NCBI RefSeq assembly: GCF_019925205.1
Contig: NC_083560.1
Location: 69,453,266-69,517,265 of the forward strand
Source of the DNA: Metopolophium dirhodum
Taxonomy: Eukaryota; Arthropoda; Insecta; Hemiptera; Aphididae
Reading direction: 5' to 3'
Length of the DNA stretch: 64,000 nt
Numbering within the stretch: position 1 is the stretch's first letter; each line of letters opens with the position of its first letter. This document shows, piece by piece, positions 12,855 to 25,400 of this stretch. The translations under genes and the position numbers were made by a program. The notes under the pieces were generated by a model. It was not told where the DNA came from. It was given only the letters and a program-made list of their open reading frames with translations, and did no database searches.

Positions 12855-13235
12855 AAAAGGCTAAAAATGAATTTTGGAAAATCCCCCAAGGGATTTTAGG
12901 GGTCCTAGAAAAATTTAAAAAAGGCATAGCAAAATCTATAAAATTCTACTAAATAACTTGGTGTTATTTTTTTTGGAATTGAACCGGAAAATGCCGGTAC
13001 TGCCACTAAAAGGTCCTAGCAAAATCCAAAATCGTCCAACAAAATCTAGCAAATCATTTTTTTTGATCTGGTAATGTGCCAGTGCACCCAAAAAGATGGC
13101 ACTGGCCTGTTTGCTGGTGGATTTACAAAGTTCAGGGGCCCTAGCAAAATCTATAAACGGCCTAGCAAAATATAGCAAATTCCTAGCAAATTTTTGATAT
13201 AAGTTTCGTAGTCATAGCATAATGTGCCGGTGCCA
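12855..13235. repeat. Degenerate tandem repeat, ~110-125 bp unit
   Basis: GGTCCTAG or GGCCCTAG occurs at about 12901, 13012 and 13137. Each is followed by AGCAAAATC-type words, an AT-rich run and a palindromic GTGCCGGTGC or CCGGAAAATGCCGG segment. Spacing is 111 and 125 bases. CCTAGCAAAAT itself recurs several times. The units are clearly related but diverged. No terminal inverted repeats or TSD were found, so this may be part of a larger repeat. Confidence 0.5.
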
Positions 13236-13414
13236 ACTTGACGGACATCGTACAATGTATTAATATGCATTTATATACAATAAAATGTAAAAAATAATAA
13301 AATTACTTGAAAATGGTAAAAAACGCAAAATAAAAGTTTCAACTTTGAAGACTATCAGTTACATGAAACGAATTACTTGGAACGCATTGTCCTAAACTCT
13401 AGGTTTTCTAGGTT

Positions 13415-13740
13415 TTCATCGTTCTATAAATGAAAGCGATAGCGTATTTATCCATAGATAATAGAAGTACGTTATTGCGCTGAAAAGACATTTTTTGTTA
13501 TTCTTAAAGCATTTCATGTTAGCTTTCATAGTGCATTCAAATAATAATCATGACATAATTGTTACCAGCTACCTCCCTTCGGTTACTTACCTAAGTTATT
13601 AAGGCTATGCGCTAGTTTACCCTCGATAAAAAAATACTCACTTAGAATCCGTGTAGGTACACCATGACATATTAGTTATTACTTAACTGTGCATATTATT
13701 ATTTATAATTTTGTACAAATATATAATATGCGTTTGAACC
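13415..13740. repeat. Dispersed repeat family B, copy 1
   Basis: Shares several blocks in the same order with 30615-31187: ATGAAAGCGATAGCGTATTTA versus ATGAAAGCGGTAACGTATTT, then TACCTCCC, an AGTTATTAAGGCTATG / AGTTGTTGGGTTATG pair, GATACTCACTGTGAATC-like sequence, ATGACAT, and TTTGTACAAATAT at the end. No inverted ends or TSD identified. The class is unknown. Confidence 0.55.
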
Positions 13741-16700
13741 TAGAGCAACCAAAAAAAAATGTACTATGCGTTGTACCCGGACCCTACTAATAAGTAATAG
13801 GTACTGGCGTACTGCAAAGTTCGAATATAATATACCTATACCTATACTACACTATTTATATTAATAAAAGGAGATGTTTGCGTATATGTGTGTGTGTGTG
13901 TGTGTTTGTGCGTGTGTATGAAATCCACAGCCAAGTCTATATCGAACTTATGGTTTTGAAATTTGGACAATTTGGTACAAATTTGGTAATGTTACACCAA
14001 CTACCCGACTATGCTTTAAGCATTTATAGAATTTGTCTCCAGTTTTTTGTTCTAAGATCAAAAATATATATAGAATTAAGAAATGGAAAATCATAAAATT
14101 AGCCATTGTAATATTCATCTAAAACTAAGCTGCAGAATACGATAGAAATATAGACTAATTTGAAGTCGGGAGAAGTTGGGTAATACGCAGCTATAAATTA
14201 TAATTAATTAATGTAACTATACTATATAATATCAAAGGCCTAAAACGGATAACCCTTATGCAAATCCACAGTATTTCATAACATTTAAGTCAATAGATTC
14301 AGTAAGATCCGTTTAGTGAATGTCATAGGCTACGTTTTATTGCTCTGCACATTTTACTATTTAACACATAAATGTTGAATTTAGTTGACTCACGGAAGAC
14401 TATAATTTCTTTGTTTGTATATTGTTGGTATTGGTACAGAAAATAAAATAGGTTTTATAATTGTATATAATTTTAGATCTGTATTTTATAATTAGTCGAA
14501 ACAACCCAAAATAACTGTGTTAAAATATTTGCAATTTACATTTTAACTGAGTGTAAGAATGGGTAAAGTCACGGGGATTTGATTTGTCACGGGCAACGCC
14601 GTGCCCGACCAGCTTAGTTTATTATATTACAGCGATACTCAAAAAGTGAGTTGTTTCGATAATAGTACATAACAATATAATGGTCGTTGTTTACAACCGA
14701 ATAACGGACATGGTTTCATACACTGTTTTGAAATATTTTTCTTTAGCTATTGAATGTAAACAGTATGTTTAAGTCGATGCACACCCCGCAGTCAACGAAA
14801 ATAAATATTATATTTCCTTTATAAATATCGTGGACCGTCAAATGTCATTGTGTGATTCTTCATAAACGTAAATTTATAATGGCACATACAAAAGTATTAT
14901 ATACGACCAAATCACAGTAATCCTAATCCCAAGTCCCAATACTTGAGCACAGATATTTTTCTTTTCTGTTCATTATCGAACAATATACGGGAACCACTAG
15001 CTCGATTTCTAATCGAATGTGCGCAGTTTATTTCTATTATACGTATATACTATATATACATACCCAGGACCAACCATAGAGTGACCATGTGACCACACAC
15101 ATAATCATATTGTATAGTGTATGCTATACATATACGGTCGGGGTTTATAATATGGGCACATAATAATATATCGATCGGCCATTTTCATCTGTCATTATTA
15201 AATATACGATGCACAATAAAGTCCGTCCAAATCGGCAACGGCAAAGAACGAAAAATACACGTCCCTTATATGTAATATATATTATTATATATAATATAGA
15301 GACAGATTTCCGTTTCATTCAATAGGTGTGGACCTATTATAATATATAGGAACACATTTTTTTCTCCGTCTCCTCCGCACATATCCCTTTTCTGCAGTAC
15401 TGCTATAACCGCGCGCATCAAATACTCCAATAAAGAGACGTACCCATTCACAAAGCGCGGCTTCTCAGCAGGGATGGATTCCGTATAGACCCACACACAT
15501 ACACTCGCGCTTATATATATTATATTTTATATAAACGTCGTCGACCCGGATGTGTAAAAACATCAGCGTAGGTATATATGACTTACCATATGTGTATATA
15601 TATTGGTTGCAGTAATATGTATATATAGTAATACGAATACCATAAACGAACGTGAAATTCGTTTCGGTGCGATGAAACACTATTCCATAAAGCCACCGCC
15701 GAAATCTTATTATATTTTTGAATTTTTCTTGCATAAGATATCTTTCGTTCGGTTTGCGCAGGAGACCCGCCGCCGCTGCGGAGGGTGCAGCGTTCTCGCG
15801 GGTTTTGCGGACGGAACTATATACCTATACTATATGTATAGGGTTCGTATAATCTCCGTTTCATATATCCTCACGGGTAGGTTATACGTGTACACACTGT
15901 CGTGTATATGTACCTACGCCTAAACGACCGTCGATACATAATATATCTTATAATCGCGATTCTAAGGGTATGCATAAATATATAATAACGCGCGTATATA
16001 GGCATACCAGGCGAGCTTTCTGCAGCGGGTGCAGCCGCGGCCGTCTGACGTCCGGGGTACGTATATAGCAGGTAGGAAGGTATACACGGGGGATCGATTT
16101 TTTTCCAAGACGGAGAGCAATTTGGATAGCGTGCCGAGGGCGTATGGGCACCCCCCCACCCCCTTCCACAAAAGGGTGACCCATATATTATTATTATGCG
16201 TGTATCTCCATTACCGTTTCTCGCGTGCGCGGAGTGTTCATCCGAAGCTAGATTGGAATAATATGGTACTTTTTGTCTGCAGACTGCAATGCACGCACGA
16301 TAGGTACGATACACACAGATACACACATACATAGACACACACGTCCACACGCACTCATACACGAAATATTGCGTTATTGTATACGATAACAAACTATGTA
16401 ATATCATGTATATATGTCATCTGTATATCCATTACCCACACACACACACACAAAACATAATATATATAGACGGTTTTAACTATCGGAATTAAATACGTAC
16501 AGGCACCTTTTCAATAGTATATACTTATATATCGTATATATATGTGTGAGTTTACAAGTGCATATTATAAAATACACTAAAGTTTATGACACTTCGAGAC
16601 GAATCATCGATCAGCATCGTGGACGTACCGCGCATTTCAAACACTGCAAACATATTATATTTAACGGGCATTATTATACTGTAATACAATAACAATAATA

Positions 16701-18439
16701 TACGATACGTTATATGCGGCATTTAAAAAAAAAAAACATATTTTACTATGTCAGCCCCTCATGTACAATTTCAAAATAAATCAAACGCGTTCGCGATTCG
16801 TGTGTTTATTAAACTAAACTCATTATTACTATAACTGCATCGCACGCGCGTTGAGTGTTGACCTCCGTCTAATTTTCTAAACGTTTCGGAACGGAAACGC
16901 ATTATTGTATTAAAGTTTACTATCATTATTCAAGTTGGTTATTATTATAACCATCGTGTCTTAATTAGAAAACTAATACTTGCGCGTATTAAACTGTCGT
17001 AGAATAGTATAGCCGTCACAAACTCGCAATCTTTATAAGTCGATACGATACAATAATAATATATATATACTTTATATAAAGTCTCAACATCGGTAACGAT
17101 AATATTTTGATGCGTACACATTGTATTGTATACGTCATGTGAATACTATTATGTTATACGATAGTTTTCGTGAATCGTAACGTCATAATAATAATAACAT
17201 TTTCATTGCTGAATGGTCGGTTTTTGCGCAGGTGGTATGAATTGTATTTGTGTGCAAAATACCATATTATTCAAACATTTCAAACGTAATAACATAAGAG
17301 TACCTATAACTTAATATTGTTGAACCTTCGCGTTAGAATAATGTATAATATAATATATAAAATATTATATTGTTGTGAGTCTAAACAACGTTTTATAACC
17401 TTATAATAACACTGTTTGTTCTGGGGTAAAAATGCTATCGTCACTAAAGTCACTACCTATACATACGTATAGTCATAATGCATATTATATTGTTGTCGTA
17501 CCCGTGTATGCCGTATTGATATAATTTAGGTCCGATGACCGATATTAAAAATATTTTATCGCCCGTGTTTGTGCAGCATATAATAATATAATAAACATTA
17601 ATATACCGTGACGCCCGTCGTCGTCGCGAAAGCGTTCACATATTATAAATTTATATAATATAATATATGTATATATATATTATAGACACGATATAATAAA
17701 CTATCGTAAACATTTTTTTTTTATTATTTATTACTTTTTTTTTTTTTAACACAAGTCCTTTTGATTTTTTCCCTTCCGTTTAGTATATTAATATGTTTTT
17801 TTCGTGTTGTGTTTTGATTCCTTTGTGTGCGTGGATATTTAGCGAACACATTCTATTGTATGCCGGCATCCCCCCATTTATACTTATATAGTTATATGTA
17901 TAAACCTATAGGCTATATTATGTTATCATGATATTATGTTGTTTGGTCGCGAGTGCGCGTACACTGTACGCATATAGTGTGTATACGCACAGGTAGGTAC
18001 ACGTATGACGTATATATAATTTATATGTATTTAGGTTCCATGATTTATTGAAATGGGATTTCGTTTACCACCCGTGTGTGTACAATGTGTGTATGCGAGA
18101 AAAGGGTGACGGGGCAAAAAAGTTGTCTCGGAGTAGTCTACGCGACGTTTAATATTATATAAAACATCGGTCCACGTGTCGCGTACAATATTCGTACAAT
18201 CGTACATAATAATATGTCATATTATATTATATCAAACAATATATATATACACAGTGTGCGGATCGTTTCCGACGATGATGAATATTTCAATTGGAAACGC
18301 GCGTATATAGCTTATGTTATATAGGTGCTACCCTGCTACACGATTTAATATAATAATATTATTATAGTTTAACTCGTCGTAAACGCGCTTATCGGCAATG
18401 GCATCGCGGCGGCGTTTATTTATTTAATAGTTTTTTTTC
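13741..18439. other. Non-coding stretch with microsatellites and a CpG-rich patch
   Basis: A short GT microsatellite lies near 13886-13905. A CpG-richer patch with scattered TA runs covers about 15.2-16.4 kb. Frames there (for example 15871-16407 on the minus strand) are rich in Tyr, Arg and Cys and show no domain. No gene is supported. A short repeat-end motif at 14588-14614 is listed separately. Confidence 0.5.
14588..14614 (-). repeat. Short dispersed-repeat end fragment
   Basis: On the minus strand the segment reads AGCTGGTCGGGCACGGCGTT followed by GCCCGTG. It resembles the motif at 51547-51577 (AGCTGATCCCGTGCACTTCG then TTGCCCG). Similar AGCTG...GCCCG ends are common in arthropod repeats, but I cannot assign a class from this fragment. 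Confidence 0.3.
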
Positions 18440-18447
18440 CTCAAATG

Positions 18448-19703
18448 CAGGGATCGAAACCGTTTCAAATTTTAACTGTTACGGTTTCGGTTTTTGAGAA
18501 CGGTTTTCTATATCTTATGATTTTGGTTTAGGTTCTAAGATCGGTTTTTCAAATTTTTTTGGTTTTGGTTCGGTTTCAAAAAAGGTTTTTCAAATTTATC
18601 AAAATCAAGAACGATTTTTGAAAATGTTTAGGTTTTGGATTTTGGAACTGTTTTTGAAAATTTTTTTCCTCTACCTAAATAACTGCAGACCCGATTTTTA
18701 CTATCTATTTACTATTTAGGGCTGAAATCTCTAAAATATGTCCAATTCGTATAATTAGTGTAGGTACATACAATATGGCAAATTTACGTTCAGCAGAACT
18801 AATTTCGTGTTGTTAACTTTAATATGTAATATGTTATACCTACTTTCGCATACAACATAATATGGTTGAGACTTGAGATCATTATTCGATTATATTAATA
18901 TTTAATTTTAATTTACAATAACATCACACTATATTACAGTACAATAAAACTCTTGTTATGTGATTAATGCTTATGATATTTGAGCAAAATATTAATTTAA
19001 ATGGATACTAAAAAAACTAAAAAGAGTATTGGACTATTGAAAATATTGTTATTTAAAAAGTTTTACTCTTAAGATATAATAAGATTTGGTACACACATTT
19101 GTAATTCAGGGGATTCTGAGGAGAATGATGATAAGCAGTTGATGTATTTAATGACTGCGGGACGGACGCGGATCAGTCGAATACGAATCAATTGTAATAA
19201 CATTAATAAATAATAATATACACAAATACATCAAATAACAACAATACAGACGTGCATCGCCGCATATATATAGGGGTGATCAAAATAACAATTGTGACAT
19301 TTGTATTTAAATTTTGAATCAGGGAGTATAATAGTAATGATATTATAAAATATAAATAGAATAATATTCGTATTACCTATTAATATTTCGTAATAATCAG
19401 TAATAGCATAGGTATTGAAACGAAATATTTTCTTTGCGTAAAAATACTCGTTTTAACTAGAATTATAAATAATATAGATAATTAACTTTATAAAATTCGA
19501 AGAAACCCATATTAGTTTTAAATTTCAATCGGTTCCAAGAACGGTTTTTCATTATTGTATGGTTTCGGTTTAGGTTTCGGTTACGGTTCATTAACCGGTG
19601 TCTTAAAACTTTTGGTTTCGGTTCCGGTTACCGTGTTGAAATATGAAAAACTGCGGTTTTAACCGGTTTTTCAGAAAACCGTTTAAACGGGTTTCGATCC
19701 CTG
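18448..19703. mobile_element. Non-autonomous hAT-type element, copy 2
   Basis: Starts CAGGGATCGAAACCG and ends GTTTCGATCCCTG. It is flanked by 8-bp direct repeats CTCAAATG (18440-18447) and TTCAAATG (19704-19711), with one mismatch. It aligns with copy 1 at 11084-12771, including shared words such as GCAGAACTAATTTCGTGTTG and CTCTTGTTATGTGATTAATG. It lacks the TTAA-flanked insertion and so records the pre-insertion state of that site. Length 1256 bp. No transposase frame. Confidence 0.92.
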
Positions 19704-19711
19704 TTCAAATG

Positions 19712-22394
19712 TTAACTGCTAATAAAGGGTGTTAAGGCGTCATTATATTATATTAATATACAAGTCCGCAGGCTGTTCTTATCTTGCGGGATCGGCCTCG
19801 CCATATTATATCTGCTGCTGCAGCAGTGATGATTGACTTTCGTGTTGCAGATACGTCTGCAACTTTTCATAATATATAATATTATCAATGTTATCACTCG
19901 GGGACGGGTTTGCGGATGTTTTGGGCAGGATGGGGAGGTGGTGAACTGATAAAACGATAATGAACGCACCACATGACCGGATGTCGATTTGAAGCGCAGT
20001 TGTACAAGTTTTGCGTACTTATACATATATAATATAATATATATTATTATTCTAACAATTTATTTTGTACGTATATAACAATATTATGATATACAGTCCG
20101 ACCGGACAGTTTATAGACGATAGTCTCGAGTGTATTATTTAGCATTATAATATATTATACTATTCATTATTCAGTATTATTATATCATGCTCGAATCCAA
20201 TTTCTGCGCTTGTTGATAAATTGTTTTATATCACGAACGAGTGATTATCACGAAAATATATTTCGTATAATATAATATTTAGCGTTTTGCTGTTTTCCAG
20301 CAGTATTGATACAATTAGCATTAATAGTATTTATATATGTATAGTAACTTTATAAACTTTGAATGCAATAAACTTATACTTGGCATAAATACCTATATGT
20401 GATTACTTTAGTGGGAAAAATACTCATTATTGTCAATTAAATAATATTATGTGACAACTTCTTATGCGTACGTAAAACTGTTGTATTTACCGTAATATAT
20501 ATACGTCATACATTTTTTATTTTTTTAATAAAAGCTTCAACATTAACCAGTTATTACCCTAGAGTATTAAGATATAAATGAGTATAGACATAAAAAGAAA
20601 ATAATTCAGTTAATGGTGATTTTTAATGATGTAGGTATTAGATTTATACGATGTTAGAACTTTTTTATATATTAAGCTATGTCTTGGTTAAGAGTTTAAT
20701 AATTTTGGCGACGTAGTTTTCGTTGAGCGCTTTTTCCATGTTCAGTGCTGTAGAGAGATTAGAACGTATTCTCTGGTATTTCCTGCATTCTTGAGTTATG
20801 AGTTTGACGGAGATTTCAGCTTGACATTTTTCGCATATGGGTGGAGGTATGCCTACGCAATATTCTTCATAAGAATTAAAAGTTATTCAACAAACCGTAG
20901 ATGCGTATTTCTTCGTATAACCTTTTTTAGTGGCTACCACGATAATAATATATATTATAATTTTATAAATTATGTACTTGTAAGTACTTGGATAAACGTT
21001 TCTTTGATTTTCACAAATCCCTAGCCTCCTTCGTTTGACTGCTCACCGAAATGAAAATCATAATATTATATGTATTAACTATTATAACTTCATTTTAACT
21101 GGTCCATTGCAAAATCAAACTTAATCGTGCAGTATATAGTGCCAAGAGAATTCGTGTCGATTCCGATTGTGGCCATTGGGACTCCAACTGCCAGCACGTC
21201 GCGTAATATTATTATGTCTTTTGATTTCTAGACCAAACGCCAGTAGGTATTGTGAAAAAGAAGTTTTCATATTTCATGATTTTTGAAATTAATTATGAAC
21301 GCATATGAGTTTTTCTAGGCTGAGAACGAAAAATGTTATAATTTCATTTGATAAGTGTTGAATAAAAGTTTATTTTTTGAATGAAGCATACAAATATTTT
21401 GTGTTAAGATAAACATACACACTAAAATCCATGAAATATCAATTAATTTTTTTACTTATAACTTAGTAAAAAGGTCTGCGGATATAGTTAGTTTTTAAAA
21501 TGAATACCCGACAACTGGAAGCAGTTAAACAAGCCCCGTGCAGTAGAGAGCAAAAAACAATCTGGGGTATGTGTGAGTTCGTTTGAGGCAGTTGTACAAG
21601 AATATTCCAAGCAGATAATTTAGTACATAATATGTAATAATAATAATAATCGTAATATATAAATAATAATCGTTATTATAAAATATAAAAATTAATCGTG
21701 TAATGTGTAATTATTGTGCGGGTCAGGGGTGAGTAATAAAAAAATACAATAAAACATAATGATTATGACTATATTTTATGTTTAGGGCCAGTGCCAATAA
21801 TAAAATAAAATATTATGATATTTTATGTTAGGTAACCAGTTGTTGGTATCGCGGGATTAATCCCTATAATAAAACGGGACTTCACAGTCGATGGGAAATT
21901 CTAAGAACTGAGCGGCTTACACTGCACACTTTAACGTTTTACGTTTATTTACTTCTCCCACGTACCTACCGAGCGAACAGATAACATCTATATTCCGTAA
22001 TAATATATAATGAATTGCCTATAGACCTACCCTTTACAAAAGGCTCGGCTCCAACTACGGCCATAAGATATTTTCGAGACAACGTGCGTACTGTATATTA
22101 TATGAAATGGGTGAAATGTTAATGACTGTTCGAACAGTGTGTGTAAACTGCAAAGTAACTCGAATATAATTTATATAATATATATAAACGTATATGTATA
22201 TTATGTATAATGTATTATATACGGTTCGAGATGACGAGATATAATCTGGTGGAGACGTTTATTATTTTTATAACCGACGTGACAAAGGCTTAAAAAATAA
22301 GACATAAAAACTGTAAAGTTATTAACGTTTAAGTATACATTATTATTATTATTATTATAATCCTCGGCCAGCAACAATGTTATCTCCTTGTCCG

Positions 22395-22428
<34 letters not shown>

Positions 22429-23344
22429 CTATTATACGTTATATTATTCTCGGCAAATATTATTATATATAGGTATACCTGATGTATGTACGGTCTACCT
22501 CGGCTACTATGTTTCTAGACCACAATTACGCGCATAAAATGTGAGGAAATCACTTTTCTCGTCCGCAAAGTAGGTTAGGTGTTATTATATTATTAAAGTC
22601 CATTTTTATGTATAAACAAAACGGTAGCGATTGTTTGACTTTTTTTATCGCGACTTTATAATAATATTGTGAAAAACAACGTGATTTGGCCAATAGTCAT
22701 GGATATAATAATATTATGTATGTGGTGCAATATGGAATAGAGTAGAGGAAAAACGGTGTGAATGTTATTTTTTGCGAACACGAAGAATGGTGGTGGACGG
22801 ATATAGATCCACGTCCGCGAGTACTTATATGGACATAATATATTATTACTTCGGACACGGATACAATGTAGACGGTCGGATCTCCTTTTCGAAATAATCA
22901 ATCAAACAATAATAATTAAACCACACCGTATTCCTCGTGTATTTATATATATCCTATATCCTTCTACCTTAAATGTATATATATTATTTATTTATTTAAT
23001 TTTTTTTGCTGCTTATTCGACTTCGTTATATAGAAGTTTCACTGTATTATATTATATTATATTTATATTACATATATATATTATTTATACGTAGGTATAT
23101 AAAATGTGTAATTTATTTGAGTTTGTTCACTCGTGCCGCCGGTTTAATAGCATAATAGTAAAATAATAATAAAAAAAAAATTCTATCGGATTTAATTTTC
23201 AAAAGTTTAACGCGTGGGACACAAAAACGACGGATGCCCGTATTAAATATATATATGCGGAGAACGGAGGCGAAAAAAATATTCCAAAACAAATAAACGA
23301 AAAAAATTTTTAAAAAAAACGAAAACGTTCGCGCGGACAATTCG
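19712..23344. other. AT-rich non-coding stretch
   Basis: No gene or bounded element was recognised. A small palindrome, CTGCTGCTGCAGCAG, lies near 19811. TA and ATT microsatellites occur from about 22.3 kb. Confidence 0.5.
22395..22422. repeat. (AT)n microsatellite
   Basis: Uninterrupted AT dinucleotide run of about 28 bases. Confidence 0.9.
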
Positions 23345-25400
23345 TTTCGGTGTTCAGTTTTTAATATTCCCTTCGGGAGACGGCGGCGCGAAAGGAGGAA
23401 GAGGATAATAATATTATTATTATATATATAATCGAAAACGCGATGGAAGTGAAAAAAAAAAAAAATGTATAATAATAATAATTGACCGGGGCGAGGCGAC
23501 CGAGTTTTTTATTCCGTCGGACCCGCATCCGAGAGACCGCGCAACGGAGAGGGAGCGATAGCGGCGCGCGGACGGAGGGACGGAGACGGCGAGAGAGAAC
23601 GCGTCGCTGCTGCCGGTCGGTCGGTCGGTCGGTCGGTCGTCGGTGTTCCCTGCCTGCCGTATCACCGCGGCCGCGGCGGCTGCGGCAGCTGTCCCGCGAC
23701 GCGCGCGGTCGGAGGGCGGTTCGGGGCAGCTGATCCGGCCAAAAACGTCGGCGGCGGCATTACGACGTGTGCGCGTGTATGCGTGCGTGCCCGTTTGCGC
23801 CCGCGCGCCCGCGTGTGTGTGTGTGTGCGGTGTGCGGTCCGCGACCGGGGCAAAAGGGCGTGCGCGGTCGAGGGGGGAAACGGACGTGTGATACGTGTAA
23901 TTTACGTGCGTCGTTATCCTCTATACCATATATATATATATACATATACATTATACACATTATATATTTTATATACGTATATATATATATACACACGTCC
24001 GTACTTATATATAATATAATATACGAGTGTGTGCGTGCGTATATATATATATCAACGCGTTTTACCCGCACCACACTCCCTGCCGACCACAGTCGCTGAC
24101 GACGACGGCGACGGTTTTTTTTTTCTCTCTACTGCCGCACACCACACATACACACACATACACACGCACACACATACTGACTGGCGTAGTGGCGTCCCCG
24201 ACGGCGGGTCGGTGCTGCATGTGTGTCGGGGTTGCGGTGAGAGGGGGGAGGGGGGCTACGCGCTAGTGCGACGGAGACCGAACGATAGATAAAGGCGTGC
24301 ACGTACGTCGTCGGTGGAGGAAGTGAACTACGACGACGACGACGACGACGACGGCAACGACTATAGTATACCTATATATATGCAGTGCACACAATATACG
24401 TATAGTGCGGTGACGACGACGCGCGTGAGAGATAGACCAAGGGATGACGGTGTGTGTGGGGCAGCGTGGTGGGGGAGGGGTGAGCGAGTGAGATGAAAAG
24501 ATAAAAACCAATTCCGGCGGAACGCGGCGTCGGCGTGAAAGGTGTGTGTGCGGCGTCCGCGGTGTCGGCGGCAGTGCGGGGAATTCGCGCGCGGGGCGAG
24601 GGGATCGTCGACGGCGGTGCGGTGCTGCTCGCACCGCGTGACATTTAATTGCGCGTCGCGCCCGGCCCGCGGCGACGACGACGGCGGTGGGTAAAATCCA
24701 TCCAGCCGTCGGCGGGACACATGTCGATAAAACGTCGTCCACCGCCGCCGCCGTCGACGTCGTCGTCGTTGCCGTTACTGCTGCCGTCGTCGCCGCCACC
24801 GCCGCGTGGGCAACGCCCACCGGGCCCAAATGGCTTTGGGTCGTAAAACGCATTGTGCGCGATTTTTTCCCTCGTTTTTTCGTTTCTCTCTTTTTTTTTT
24901 ATACTCGTCGAGTTTCCCCTCTTTGTGCGCGCCGCGGCGTGTGTGCCGGCGGCGGCGGTGGCCGGAGCGGCGTGGTGGTGACGGGTTTCGAGGGGGCGGG
25001 GGCGATGCGAAGGCGGTGCGGTGACGGTGGCGAACGAAGATAATAACGCAGCGGCGGCGGCGGTGGTGAGAGGGCCCCGCGAGGATTTTAGTCGCCTCAG
25101 CTGAAAATCCTCAGCGCTCGGGTTTTTGGCTTCTTTTCCTTCGGGTTTTTTTCCCTTCCGTTTCTTCTCGCGGGACCACCGACCGACCGCGCGGTCGACT
25201 GCAGCAGCAAACGCGACCGAAAATATAACGATTTGACCGGAAATCGATTTCAATCTTTCTTCCTTTTCCTCCACGCACTCGGTGGAAATTCGGATCTCCG
25301 GGAAAAATAAACTATAATAATATCATGATATATCGATTCGCCGGTCTCCGGACGAGTAACGGCCGCCAGTGGCCGTCGGCGTCGGCGGTATCTCGAAATC
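23345..25400. promoter_or_regulatory. GC/CpG-rich island, possible promoter or 5'-leader region
   Basis: This is the longest strongly GC- and CpG-rich block in an otherwise AT-rich window, with CGG, CGAC and GCCGCC runs. Unlike the 6-10 kb zone it contains long non-microsatellite GC-rich segments (for example 24500-25250). Such islands in AT-rich insect DNA often mark promoters or untranslated first exons of regulatory genes. Open frames of 196-209 codons on the minus strand and about 118 on the plus strand overlap in several registers and are Arg/Pro/Ala/Gly-rich, as expected from low stop density. None shows a domain, so no CDS is called. Direction of transcription cannot be decided. Confidence 0.35.
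23615..23639. repeat. (GGTC)n short tandem repeat
   Basis: Six tandem GGTC/GTCG tetramers inside the GC-rich island. Confidence 0.9.

Noticed and set aside
19811..19825. CTGCTGCTGCAGCAG palindrome as a regulatory site
   Set aside because: A short trinucleotide palindrome is expected by chance and has no supporting context.
24263..25274. Minus-strand open frames of 196 and 209 codons in the GC island
   Set aside because: They overlap other long frames on both strands, are Arg/Pro/Ala/Gly-rich and have no domain. GC-rich, stop-poor DNA explains them.
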